Below, in pieces: positions 9,601-16,559 of a stretch of DNA of 64,000 bases. The notes beneath the pieces were generated by a model. That model worked only from the letters and a program-made list of their open reading frames with translations. It made no database searches and had not been told where the DNA came from. The translations under genes and the position numbers were made by a program. The DNA comes from Lewinella sp. W8 (GTDB lineage: Bacteria; Bacteroidota; Bacteroidia; Chitinophagales; Saprospiraceae), in assembly GCF_004375085.3 (NCBI RefSeq), contig NZ_SNAQ03000020.1, positions 1-64,000 on the forward strand, read 5' to 3'. Numbering within the stretch: the stretch's first letter is position 1; each line of letters starts with the position of its first letter.

Positions 9601-10255
9601 CCAGGTCTTCGTAGGTTTCGTATTCTCCGCTTCTTAAAATCTGGCGAAGTTGCTCGTCGTGGGTGGTGTTCCAGTCTTCCCCGAGGAAGGCGATGAGACC
9701 GGACTTAAACCAGGGCGGCAAGTTGAGCAAAACGGCGTTTTGCACGACTTCCTGAACGGAAGATCCGTAGAGCATGTGCTCGATGTAGACGCTGGCCATG
9801 GCTTCCCGGACCTGGCGGCGCAGGTCGGTGTGGTCGCCGGTGAAGTAGACAAACGCCTTGTTGCCCAGGAATTTTGCCTGGGTGGCGGAAATGAAGCTGG
9901 TGCTCCGGCCGAGATTCTGGGTGCCGGGAAGGTTAAAAACCTCCTCGCTGCCGATGTTACTTTGCTTCAGGTCCGTTACGTCCCGGTAGACGATCAGTTG
10001 CACCTTCTCGTTCATGCGGTGCTCCAGCATTTTCTGGATGTAGCCAAAGTCATATTCGGCCATCTGCACGACGGACTGCCCAAGGTTCCTTCCCTCGCCG
10101 TACCAGTAGGTGACGAAGTTGTCGGACTCGTACTTCTCCCAATCCTCAAAATCCTTGTGGTACTGAACCCGGTTTTTCCCGAATTCAACCTGAGAGGTTT
10201 GCGCACCGAGGGCCGCGGAGAAAAGCAGAACGACGAGGGGTAGGAAATGACGCAT
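6662..10255 (-). CDS. Large outer-membrane protein: degenerate peptidase-MA-like domain + TolB-like propeller + BamA-like barrel
   Basis: 1197 residues. Residues 1-18 are a Sec signal peptide. Residues about 35-200 resemble the peptidase MA (gluzincin) fold, including the helix L-P-P-W-F-K-S-G-L-I-A-F (179-190), but where HExxH is expected the sequence reads R-E-A-M-A (150-154), so zinc catalysis is probably lost. A WD40/TolB-like propeller follows (about 305-520, with S-P-D-G-T-K-I-A-Y and D-W-S-P-S-N repeats). Next is a proline-rich linker (about 690-770), then a surface-antigen/BamA-like beta-barrel to the C-terminus, with N-P-L-R-G-F near 1055 and a terminal aromatic residue (F). The protein would sit in the outer membrane with its N-terminal domains in the periplasm. 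Such proteins are often auto-named TolB, but true TolB has no barrel. The role is unknown. It is a single-gene unit. Confidence 0.8.
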   Translation of the reverse strand: MRHFLPLVVLLFSAALGAQTSQVEFGKNRVQYHKDFEDWEKYESDNFVTYWYGEGRNLGQSVVQMAEYDFGYIQKMLEHRMNEKVQLIVYRDVTDLKQSNIGSEEVFNLPGTQNLGRSTSFISATQAKFLGNKAFVYFTGDHTDLRRQVREAMASVYIEHMLYGSSVQEVVQNAVLLNLPPWFKSGLIAFLGEDWNTTHDEQLRQILRSGEYETYEDLATDYPRLAGHSFWYYVSENFGKSTVSNLLYLTRINRSVENGFLYVLGSNYDNVLFNWREFYRTRYEEDLNGLPAPAGEAIPVKNKKQLPMTSMAVSPDGTKIAYVLNEIGRYKVYLQDVATGERELVLKGGQRNLLQATDYNYPMLDWSPSNQELAILYEKRDRPRLMQYDINTGDDVTKDFGIQLDRVFSMAYVDPGSMIITASAFGATDVYYYYPANRTSVKITNDFWDDLDAMPVKIRGRQGVVFASNRQTTKVEAARLDTILPINNFDLFYYDLEGKPGEYVRITNTPLANERNPVVIDDQHFGYLSDLSGIVTRFQAHLEDYIDHYEQTIYLNDGSEITLHADSSLTSLDTTLIDSINVFPVIKERAVTEAVTRQNLSIDAIDASGRLPVGVARYITTDGPILQKFQFDTTLNVRLDPTSFRRSSYRAVGQAVPNFNSAEDLVDDQLMRPNAINPSEPAPNQVDEQYLFQTRFEDINPREENQSEEAPAVENILLQEPATSEAPPTPASSDRPNLTVVTPPPVNPGADRPVNPLLQGERPVAELNRTYRFRPGRITPYRLTFRINYLKTEANNDPLFAGLNSFSANPNGFTQQPMGILFKGNVMDLFEDYSVEGGVRIPTSFNGTEYFATYQDRKRRLDKIFSVYRRNRRQEEGFFNNLRPNIPRIVEENTLLAQFGVRYPLDIFTSLRATATIRRDRVQELPTEIAALQSSPDNQQRIGARLEYVFDNTLDLATNLRMGTRYKVFADFYKSFNISLSGDGDTGFEPGFLGILGFDARHYHRIDKRSILAFRLAGATNFGGQRILFYLGGADQSVLNTFNQTIPTPTEGNFVFQDLANPLRGFDINIRNGGTYLLHNTELRVPIFNYFFRNLRSNLLRNFQLVSFFDVGTAWSGSDPFDEDNPVNITTYPDPGQVERGPVTVRVRRFREPIVYGYGFGARTTLFGYYIRVDYAWGVETDIRQDPKLHLSLGYDF

Positions 10256-10454
10256 GCAGAAATCAAATTAGGCGGGTGGAAGCTGAATACTTAGCTAAAG
10301 CATACCGTAAGATAACGGTAAGATGCCCGGAAGGTTATGCAATTCATACGTCTCCGGCCAACTTATTTGTCGTCAGCACGCCCGGAAGGCAGAAGGATGT
10401 GCGGCAGAAGGGTAGGCTAAGGCTGAGGAGAAGGCTAAGGCTGAGGGAAAACCA

Positions 10455-10536
10455 CCGGAAAAGGTTTGCTCCGCAAGCCGGTCGTCGAGGGTAAGGATGA
10501 GGCTAGGCTGGAGAGAAGGAAGAGAGAAGAAGGAAG
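10455..10536 (-). repeat. Composite polypyrimidine + 31-nt dispersed repeat, copy B
   Basis: On the minus strand this carries the same 23-nt pyrimidine word (10514-10536) and then the 31-nt block (10455-10485) found in the same order at 3340-3460. The spacing is shorter (about 28 nt compared with 67 nt), so the two blocks are conserved while the spacer varies. Confidence 0.65.
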
Positions 10537-10770
10537 AATGAAAAGACGTTAGGCTGCACCTCGAAGTGTGCCGGCCTGACGCAGTCGGACGGTTCCTTTG
10601 AGCGTGCTTTGGGCAATTTAAAGAAGGAGGAGCAGCAAGAAAGAGAAGCTCGTCCGCCCAGGCGCGAGGCACGAGCTGACTGGCCGGCCGAGCGTACCAG
10701 CGTGAATAAGGCGTGAACTAAAGAAATGCACCTAACTATTCTACAGTACTAAAGAACGAACGAACTCCCC

Positions 10771-10790
10771 CTGCACCTGCGCCCCGTCGC
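10771..10790 (+). repeat. CACCTGC-family intergenic repeat
   Basis: CTGCACCTGCGCCCCGTCGC, one base different from the copy at 3247-3268 over the shared core. Confidence 0.65.
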
Positions 10791-10896
10791 ATTCCATAAG
10801 AATCGACGGTCCCGACGAGTTACGGAACTCGGGGTCGTAGCCCGCATATTTAATCCTTTATCCCCACGAGCTAACCCGGGCTTCTCGCTCAATCAC

Positions 10897-11412
10897 CTAC
10901 TCCTCCAGATAACTGGAGACCATTTCCTGGACGACGTCCTTCAAGTAGATGCCGCGTTCCTTGGCCTGGGCCTTGAGGATGGCCAGGTGCTCCTTGTTGA
11001 AGATAAGGGTTACCCGCTTGGTATCGGCGGTATTGCCGCCGCGTTCCTGGTCAGGATCGTTTTCCCGTACGGTGGACCGAATGAGATAATCCAGGCCGCT
11101 GCGCTTTCGGCCCCGGCGGCGGGAAGTGGGACGGGGACTGGGGGTGCGCGGCGATTGCCCGGCCGATACTTCGGGGGCCGTCGAGGATGCCTGCTCCTGA
11201 TCGAAGGAATCGTTGAGGAAGGCGTCCAGGTCGGCCGTGAACTTCTTACTGCTCAGTTTACGCTTGGCGCGGGAGGTTTGCACGGGAACGGATACTTCAA
11301 CCTCTTCTTCCTCCTGCTGGCTGGGCACGGCATCCTCCTGCCGTTCCGCCCCGGTGTTTTTGGGGTCTTCGAACAGCTCGAAAAGATCATCGGTGAAGCG
11401 CTTTTTTGCCAT
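10897..11412 (-). CDS. Small basic ParA-partner protein with RHH-like C-terminus
   Basis: 171 residues, beginning nine nt after the parA stop in the same operon. The first 120 residues are acidic, then Ser/Pro/Arg-rich and look disordered; R-R-R-G-R-K-R around 97-103 could bind DNA. The last 45 residues (K-R-V-T-L-I-F-N, then two helices ending V-V-Q-E-M-V-S-S-Y-L) have the shape of a ribbon-helix-helix or CopG-like domain. There is no ParB/Spo0J nuclease-like or HTH domain. By position it is likely the adaptor or DNA-binding partner of the ParA ATPase, as ParG is for plasmid ParF. That role is inference. Confidence 0.65.
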   Translation of the reverse strand: MAKKRFTDDLFELFEDPKNTGAERQEDAVPSQQEEEEVEVSVPVQTSRAKRKLSSKKFTADLDAFLNDSFDQEQASSTAPEVSAGQSPRTPSPRPTSRRRGRKRSGLDYLIRSTVRENDPDQERGGNTADTKRVTLIFNKEHLAILKAQAKERGIYLKDVVQEMVSSYLEE

Positions 11413-11421
11413 GCCTTTGCT

Positions 11422-12219
11422 TTACTTGGCGGGAGTCTTTTTATCAGAACGTTCCCGTAGGTGAATTGGGTGCTTGGTCCGCTCAATTATTTCCTTACAG
11501 ACGGCCAGGTAGTCTTCCGCTCCGTTGGAACTCGGGGCGTACTCGAAAATGTCCTGCCGGCTGGCGGGAGCCTCGGCCAGGGCGACGTTGTCGCGGATGT
11601 AGGTCTCCAGCAGCAGCGGACCGAAGTACTTCTGGATGGTCTCCACCACGTCCCGGTTGAGCACCTTCCGCTGGTCGTACATCGTGGCCAGTACGCCGCT
11701 GATGTGCAGCTCCTTGTTCAGCCGCAGCTTGACCTTCTGGATGACCTGCTTGATCTTGGCCAGCCCCTGCAGGGCCAGGAACTCCGTTTGCAGCGGAATG
11801 ATGACCTGCTGGCTGCTCGTCAGGGCGTTCAGCGTCAGCAGCCCGAGGCTGGGCGGACAGTCGATGATGATGAAATCGTAGTCTTCGTCTACTCCGGCGA
11901 AGAGCTCCCGGAGGATGAACTCCCGTCCCGCTTCGTTGACGAGTTCCATCTCGGCGCTGGACAGGTCCAGACTCGACGTAATGACGTGCAGACCGGCTTT
12001 GGCTTCGTAGGGAGAAAGATCACTCTCGCCCATGAGGCTCTCGTAAATCGTGACGGATTGCCGGGGAATACCCAGGGAAAGGGTGAGGTTGGCCTGGGGG
12101 TCCAGGTCGACGAGCAAGACGCGTTGGCCAAGTTCTACGAGGCCGGCGCCAATGTTGATCGCGCTGGTCGTCTTGCCAACGCCGCCTTTGTGGTTCAGTA
12201 AGCTAATTACGGTTGCCAT
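11422..12219 (-). CDS. parA: ParA/Soj family ATPase
   Basis: A 265-residue deviant Walker ATPase. The Walker A motif is K-G-G-V-G-K-T-T (about residues 10-17, with the signature lysine K-G-G), followed by D-L-D-P-Q-A-N (about 40-46) and I-I-I-D-C-P-P-S (about 116-123). Members form dynamic filaments or gradients on the nucleoid that position DNA or protein cargo. The start is taken at ATG 12219; a TTG two codons upstream (12225) is also possible. Its downstream partner is a small RHH-like protein and not ParB, so this may be an orphan positioning system. A -7-like element lies about 25 nt upstream. Confidence 0.9.
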   Translation of the reverse strand: MATVISLLNHKGGVGKTTSAINIGAGLVELGQRVLLVDLDPQANLTLSLGIPRQSVTIYESLMGESDLSPYEAKAGLHVITSSLDLSSAEMELVNEAGREFILRELFAGVDEDYDFIIIDCPPSLGLLTLNALTSSQQVIIPLQTEFLALQGLAKIKQVIQKVKLRLNKELHISGVLATMYDQRKVLNRDVVETIQKYFGPLLLETYIRDNVALAEAPASRQDIFEYAPSSNGAEDYLAVCKEIIERTKHPIHLRERSDKKTPAK

Positions 12220-12243
12220 GTGCAATGGGCCTTAGTTGGGGCG

Positions 12244-12251
12244 CGAAGGTA
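12244..12251 (-). promoter_or_regulatory. Candidate -7 promoter element for parA
   Basis: The minus strand reads TACCTTCG, close to TAnnTTTG, giving a leader of about 20 nt before the ATG at 12219. Confidence 0.4.
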
Positions 12252-12442
12252 ATCAACCAGGCGCTTGGATGAAAGGTAAGAAAAAAACCTTTGACGGATT
12301 TAATAACCATCTCCCGAAATGGTGGAGACGACAGAGTAGGTGTCGATAGTAATGCTATCACAGTATTGTCAGTATTTAGACTTAATAAAAATAAAGTCGG
12401 CGAAACGCTTGTTTTGCGGCAAAGCGGAGGATATGTTTGCGC

Positions 12443-12450
12443 TATATTTA
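12443..12450 (+). promoter_or_regulatory. Candidate -7 promoter element of the hemin operon
   Basis: TATATTTA matches seven of eight positions of the Bacteroidota -7 element. Transcription would begin about 12455, inside the palindrome at 12452-12466. Confidence 0.5.
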
Positions 12451-12451
12451 A

Positions 12452-12466
12452 TTAGATCAAATCTAA
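12452..12466 (+). promoter_or_regulatory. Candidate iron/heme operator palindrome
   Basis: TTAGATCAAATCTAA is a perfect 6+6 inverted repeat with a 3-nt spacer. It lies directly after the -7 element and four nt before the HmuY start codon, so a bound repressor would block initiation. Which regulator binds it (Fur-, DtxR- or other type) is not known. Confidence 0.45.
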
Positions 12467-12469
12467 ACA

Positions 12470-13750
12470 ATGAAGCACTTTTTACCTCTCCTCCTGGTTT
12501 TTGTGACCCCCTTTACGCTTACTGCTCAGTTTCTGGAAGTCAACCAGGGACCAGGTTACGCCAACGCTGTTTACCTGGATTTGGCCACGAATACCACGAC
12601 CGAGGTCGCACTGGACGCCTGGGATATTGCCTTTGCCGTTGGCGGACGTTCCTCCGGCGTGCTGGTCAATGAGGGCGTAGCCTCTTCCCGAACCGAAGCA
12701 ACCCCCGAAGTAGAACTCTACCTGACTTCATCTACGGATTTTGCGACGGCAGATACGTCGATGATCATCGGGCGCATTTACAATGGGGAAGCGAGTTGGG
12801 AAGACGGCGCCTTTAATTCGGTTGCCTCCCCCGGCGATCCCTTTGATCTGGGCTGGGGCAGCTACAGTCCGGCGACCCAAGCGGTGTTGGGAACGCGCGT
12901 TTTTTACGTGCTTACCCGGGATGGAGCATACCATAAAGTGATGGTGTCTTCCCTGGCGGGAGGTGAGTATACTTTTGTCTACGAGACCCTAACGGATGGA
13001 GAGGGAGTTGATGTCTCCACGGATACTGTCCGGATTAATAAGTCAGACTACGTTGGAAAAACCCTGGTGTATTTCTCCTTCGCCGAAGGCCTGAAGGATC
13101 TGGAGCCGGAAAATTGGGATCTACTCTTCTCCCGCTACACCACGCCGCTAGATGACGGCGAGGGTAATATCCTGGAATACACCGTTACCGGTGTCCTGCA
13201 GAATGAAGGCATCAGCGTCGCTGAATTATCGGGGGTGGATCCCGCCACCGCGGCCCCACCCGCAGAGGGTACCTTTAGCGACTCCCTGACCACCATCGGC
13301 CACGACTGGAAACTATTCGACCTCAACACTTTCCAGTACGTGATCCCCGACGACCTCGTGTATTTCGTACGCACGGCCGATTCGCTTTACCGGATTCAAT
13401 TCATTGACTTCACGGGGGCTTCCATGGGTATATCTACCCTTGAGATGAACAATGAGGGAGCACTGACCAACGTGTCTGAGCTGCCCGTGGCCGTAGAATC
13501 GAGCAGACTTTTCCCTAATCCTACCCCGGGGGTAGCTATGCTGGAAGTTGATCTGAAGGAAGCTGCCAACCAGGCCCGATTAGACATTTTTGACGTCAAC
13601 GGTCGCCTGGTCTCTACTACCTCATTGTCCGGGTTAAACGCCGGACGCAATCGCATTGAGGTGCCTAGCCTTGACCTTCCGAGGGGGAATTACCTCATCA
13701 GGCTTACGGCTAGTGTCGGAACCCTAACGCATCATCTGGTGAAGCAATAA
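12470..13750 (+). CDS. hmuY: HmuY-like hemin-binding protein with T9SS sorting domain
   Basis: First gene of the hemin operon. A Sec signal peptide (M-K-H-F-L-P-L-L-L-V, cleavage near T-A-Q) is followed by a HmuY-like domain. Hallmarks are L-D-A-W-D-I-A-F (about 45-52) and V-N-E-G (about 65), then a repeat of the same fold type near 190-260. In Porphyromonas, HmuY is a hemophore that takes heme from host proteins and passes it to the TonB receptor HmuR. The last 80 or so residues are a type A T9SS sorting domain, with L-F-P-N-P-T-P-G near 345 and the end H-H-L-V-K-Q. No lipobox is present, so surface placement would rely on T9SS and not on a lipid anchor as in P. gingivalis HmuY. A promoter and palindrome sit directly upstream. 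Confidence 0.75.
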   Translation: MKHFLPLLLVFVTPFTLTAQFLEVNQGPGYANAVYLDLATNTTTEVALDAWDIAFAVGGRSSGVLVNEGVASSRTEATPEVELYLTSSTDFATADTSMIIGRIYNGEASWEDGAFNSVASPGDPFDLGWGSYSPATQAVLGTRVFYVLTRDGAYHKVMVSSLAGGEYTFVYETLTDGEGVDVSTDTVRINKSDYVGKTLVYFSFAEGLKDLEPENWDLLFSRYTTPLDDGEGNILEYTVTGVLQNEGISVAELSGVDPATAAPPAEGTFSDSLTTIGHDWKLFDLNTFQYVIPDDLVYFVRTADSLYRIQFIDFTGASMGISTLEMNNEGALTNVSELPVAVESSRLFPNPTPGVAMLEVDLKEAANQARLDIFDVNGRLVSTTSLSGLNAGRNRIEVPSLDLPRGNYLIRLTASVGTLTHHLVKQ

Positions 13751-13801
13751 CTGCCCTTGCCAGACTGAGTCATCTTTTTGCCAACGATCAATCGTCCCCC
13801 A

Positions 13802-14692
13802 ATGAAAAACCTCATATTCTTTTCCTTTCTGTTTTGCCTCCTTACGCTAACCAGCTGCGCTTCAGAGGGTACTCAAACGTCCGAAGCCACGGTAAGTGAA
13901 ACCAATCCAGTGCGGATTATTTCCCTCAGCGGGACCCTCACCGAGATACTGTATGCTCTTGACTACGGAGATCAGATCGTTGGGGTTGACGTGACGAGCT
14001 CTTATCCCGCCGAAGCGCGGTCGAAGCCACAAATGGGCCACATCAGTCAACTCAACGTGGAAGGTCTGCTGGCCGCCCAGCCCGATATCATTTTTGTAGA
14101 CGCGGAGCAAGCCGACAACCAGGCTTTAAACACCGTAAAGGAGGCGGGAGTAAATGTTGTGGCGGTCCCAATGCGTTCCACGCTGGACAATGCGGTATAC
14201 GCTACCGAGGCCATTGCGGAGGTGCTGGAAGTACCGGAAACCGCCAAAAGCAAAATCGAAAATCAGGTCAAAGAGGGTAGTGCGGCGCTGGCCGAGCTGG
14301 TGGCTGGACGGCAGGAGCGACCACGCGTACTCTTTATCTACGCCCGGGGTGCCGGCCGGATCATGGTCGCCGGAAAAAACACGGATGCGGCGGCCATCAT
14401 CGAAATTGCCGGGGGGCAGAACGCGATCACCTCCTTCGAAGACTTCAAACCCCTAACGCCGGAAGCCCTGGTGGAAGCCGCACCGGAAGTAATCCTGATG
14501 TTCACCAGCGGACTGGAAAGTCTGGACGGGAAGGCCGGACTGGCCAGTATTCCGGGCATCGCCGAAACTCCGGCCTACAAGCAAGACCGCATCATCGCCA
14601 TGGATGGTCACTACCTGATCAGCTTCGGTCCCCGGCAGGCGGAAGCCGCCCAGGAGCTGGCCAAAAGATTATTTCCTAACGTCAGCAAGTAA
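13802..14692 (+). CDS. hmuT: Hemin ABC transporter substrate-binding lipoprotein
   Basis: 296 residues from ATG 13802; an in-frame start eight codons earlier would place extra residues before the signal peptide. The lipobox L-T-S-C has Cys19. The remainder is a BtuF/HmuT-type periplasmic binding protein: R-I-I-S-L-S-G-T-L-T-E-I near 35, V-G-V-D-V-T-S near 62, P-Q-M-G-H-I-S-Q-L-N-V-E-G-L near 75. It captures heme delivered through the outer membrane and hands it to the HmuU permease. The stop is followed by hmuU after five nt. Confidence 0.88.
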   Translation: MKNLIFFSFLFCLLTLTSCASEGTQTSEATVSETNPVRIISLSGTLTEILYALDYGDQIVGVDVTSSYPAEARSKPQMGHISQLNVEGLLAAQPDIIFVDAEQADNQALNTVKEAGVNVVAVPMRSTLDNAVYATEAIAEVLEVPETAKSKIENQVKEGSAALAELVAGRQERPRVLFIYARGAGRIMVAGKNTDAAAIIEIAGGQNAITSFEDFKPLTPEALVEAAPEVILMFTSGLESLDGKAGLASIPGIAETPAYKQDRIIAMDGHYLISFGPRQAEAAQELAKRLFPNVSK

Positions 14693-14697
14693 TCGCC

Positions 14698-15723
14698 ATG
14701 TCGCTTGATCGAAAGTTATTGCTGGGGCTGAGCTTGTTGTTGGTTGCGCTATTGGGGCTGGGCATTTTTGCCGGAGCTTACGATCTGGACGCCGCCAGCT
14801 TGTGGAACGCCCTGTTGGGACGCGGGGAACGTCTGGAGCAGTTTCTCGTTTGGGAAGTTCGCATTCCCCGTTTGTTGTTGGCGGCCATCGTCGGTGGAGG
14901 ACTGGCCATTACCGGAGCGGCTACGCAGGGCCTATTCCGCAATCCCCTGGCCGAACCCACCCTGATCGGCGTGACGAGCGGCGCCATGTTGTTCGCCGTC
15001 ATCATGCTGGTATTGAGTGCCGTACTACTCCCCGCTATGCCCAAATGGGTGCAGCAGGCGGGCGTGAGCATCGCCGCCTTTGTGGGGGCGCTGTCTACGA
15101 CCGCCATTGTGTACCGATTAGCGGCAGGCCGTAGCCGACTCAACGTGGCGACCATGCTTCTGGCCGGGATCGCCGTAGCGGCGCTTGCCGGGGCCATCAC
15201 CGGATTACTGATCTATCAGTCCAGTGACAGCCAACTGCGGGACATTACCTTCTGGACCCTCGGTAGCCTGGGCGGTGCCAACTGGACTCAAGTAGTCGTC
15301 GCCCTTCCCGTCGTGGTGATAGGAGGGTACTTCCTCTGCCGGGATGCCCTTGCGTTGAATGCCTTTTTGCTGGGAGAGAAAGAAGCCGAGAAGCTGGGTT
15401 TTCGCGTCGACCGCATCAAACGACGGGTGATCATCTGGACGGCCCTGCTGGTGGGCGTCTGCATTTCCCTGACGGGCCTGATCGGGTTTGTCGGTCTCAT
15501 TATCCCTCATCTGCTACGGCTGTGGTTGGGTACGGATTACCGGCGTTTACTACTGTTTTCTGGCCTTCTGGGCGCCAGTTTTCTGTTGGCGGCGGATACG
15601 CTTGCGCGCACGGTGGTCGCTCCCGCGGAACTGCCCATCGGCATCCTCACCGCGCTGGTGGGGGCGCCTTTCTTCTTGTGGTTATTGCTGCGGGAGCGGA
15701 GCAAAAATTTCCTTTCCCTATGA
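14698..15723 (+). CDS. hmuU: FecCD-family hemin ABC transporter permease
   Basis: 341 residues with about ten hydrophobic segments, the normal length of FecCD/BtuC permeases. Family sequence is evident: R-I-P-R-L-L-L-A-A-I-V-G-G-G-L-A-I (about 53-69), then N-P-L-A-E-P-T-L-I-G-V-T-S-G-A near 82-96, and the cytoplasmic coupling region near G-L-I-G-F-V-G-L-I-I-P-H. It forms the inner-membrane channel with HmuV. Its TGA stop overlaps the hmuV ATG (ATGA), so the two are translationally coupled. Confidence 0.92.
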   Translation: MSLDRKLLLGLSLLLVALLGLGIFAGAYDLDAASLWNALLGRGERLEQFLVWEVRIPRLLLAAIVGGGLAITGAATQGLFRNPLAEPTLIGVTSGAMLFAVIMLVLSAVLLPAMPKWVQQAGVSIAAFVGALSTTAIVYRLAAGRSRLNVATMLLAGIAVAALAGAITGLLIYQSSDSQLRDITFWTLGSLGGANWTQVVVALPVVVIGGYFLCRDALALNAFLLGEKEAEKLGFRVDRIKRRVIIWTALLVGVCISLTGLIGFVGLIIPHLLRLWLGTDYRRLLLFSGLLGASFLLAADTLARTVVAPAELPIGILTALVGAPFFLWLLLRERSKNFLSL

Positions 15724-16559
15724 TGCAGGCACGAAACATCACTTTACGGTTGGGTGGTCGGGACATCCTGAAGGAGGTCTCCTGTCGGGTACGGCCGGGC
15801 CGGGTGACGGTCATCATGGGGAAAAATGGGGCCGGAAAAAGTACGCTGCTGAACTGTATGGCCGGTAGTTTGGGCGCGGACGCAGGTGCCGTGTACCTGG
15901 ACGGGCAAAGTCTTCAGGAACTTTCCCCGGAAGAATTGTCTCGAAGGAGGGCGGTACTAGCCCAATCCTACTCCCTGGGTTTTCCTATTTCGGTAGCCGA
16001 GGTGGTCGAAATGGGCTGTTACGGCCGCTACTACAGCTACACCGCCAGGGAACGGAAAAACCTGGTGAGAGAATATCTGCAACTGCTCGATCTGGAGCCT
16101 TTTGCCCACCGGGCATTCCCCACTTTGTCCGGTGGGGAGCAGAAAAGGGTCATGCTGGCCAAGTGCTTACTTCAGCTGGATGAAGGTCAGGAAGATGCGC
16201 CAAAACATCGATACCTACTGCTGGATGAGCCCACCGCAGCCCTGGATGTCGAGCAACAGTTTCGCTTCGTGGACCTGGCCACTAAGCTGGCCCGCCAACG
16301 TGGTCTTGGCGTACTGGCCGTATTACACGACCTCAATATTGCGGCCCGCTTTGCCGACGAAATCCTCTTCCTGAGAGAAGGCCAAACGGTGACCATGGGC
16401 CCGACTAAAGAATTGCTAAACAAAAAAACGATCAAAGCCACCTTCGACGTGGATTGCTTAATCCAGGATCACCCGTACTTCGGGGGTCCGCTAATCACCA
16501 CATTGCCTTATGGAGCATCAATTATCCGATCTACGCCAACGACTGAATCAGTTGCTTGA
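15720..16559 (+). CDS. hmuV: Hemin ABC transporter ATP-binding protein
   Basis: 279 residues from ATG 15720, chosen because it overlaps the permease stop as ATGA and gives a standard N-terminus (A-R-N-I-T-L-R-L-G-G-R). A longer frame upstream only repeats permease DNA in another frame. Walker A is G-K-N-G-A-G-K-S-T (34-42), the signature L-S-G-G-E-Q is at 136-141, and Walker B is Y-L-L-L-D-E-P-T-A-A-L-D, followed by the H-loop (V-L-H-D-L-N-I-A). It powers heme import. The 3' end overlaps hmuS by 50 nt. Confidence 0.92.
   Translation: MMQARNITLRLGGRDILKEVSCRVRPGRVTVIMGKNGAGKSTLLNCMAGSLGADAGAVYLDGQSLQELSPEELSRRRAVLAQSYSLGFPISVAEVVEMGCYGRYYSYTARERKNLVREYLQLLDLEPFAHRAFPTLSGGEQKRVMLAKCLLQLDEGQEDAPKHRYLLLDEPTAALDVEQQFRFVDLATKLARQRGLGVLAVLHDLNIAARFADEILFLREGQTVTMGPTKELLNKKTIKATFDVDCLIQDHPYFGGPLITTLPYGASIIRSTPTTESVA

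Larger units (their letters stand above)
10256..10896. other. Gene-free intergenic region with purine-rich repeats
   Basis: 641 nt between two minus-strand genes. I find no convincing gene. It contains a small inverted repeat TACCGT/ACGGTA (10303-10320) upstream of the large outer-membrane protein gene, purine-rich tandem-like text (GGCTAAGGCTGAGGAGAA repeated near 10412-10445), composite repeat copy B, and a CACCTGC-family repeat at 10771. Short open frames across it are by-products of the low complexity. Confidence 0.7.

Noticed and set aside
8462-9637. 391-codon open frame on the plus strand, antisense to the large outer-membrane protein gene
   Set aside because: It mirrors the codon periodicity of the minus-strand gene, has a valine- and glycine-rich composition without domains, and the opposing gene has clear signal-peptide, propeller and barrel features.
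10412-10445. Tandem-like GGCTAAGGCTGAGGAGAA text considered as a CRISPR or satellite array
   Set aside because: Only about two imperfect units, no spacers of even length and no cas genes.
10373-10672. 99-codon minus-strand open frame in the 10.3-10.9 kb gap
   Set aside because: Made of the low-complexity pyrimidine tract and composite repeat; Ser/Leu/Pro-rich and without support as a protein.
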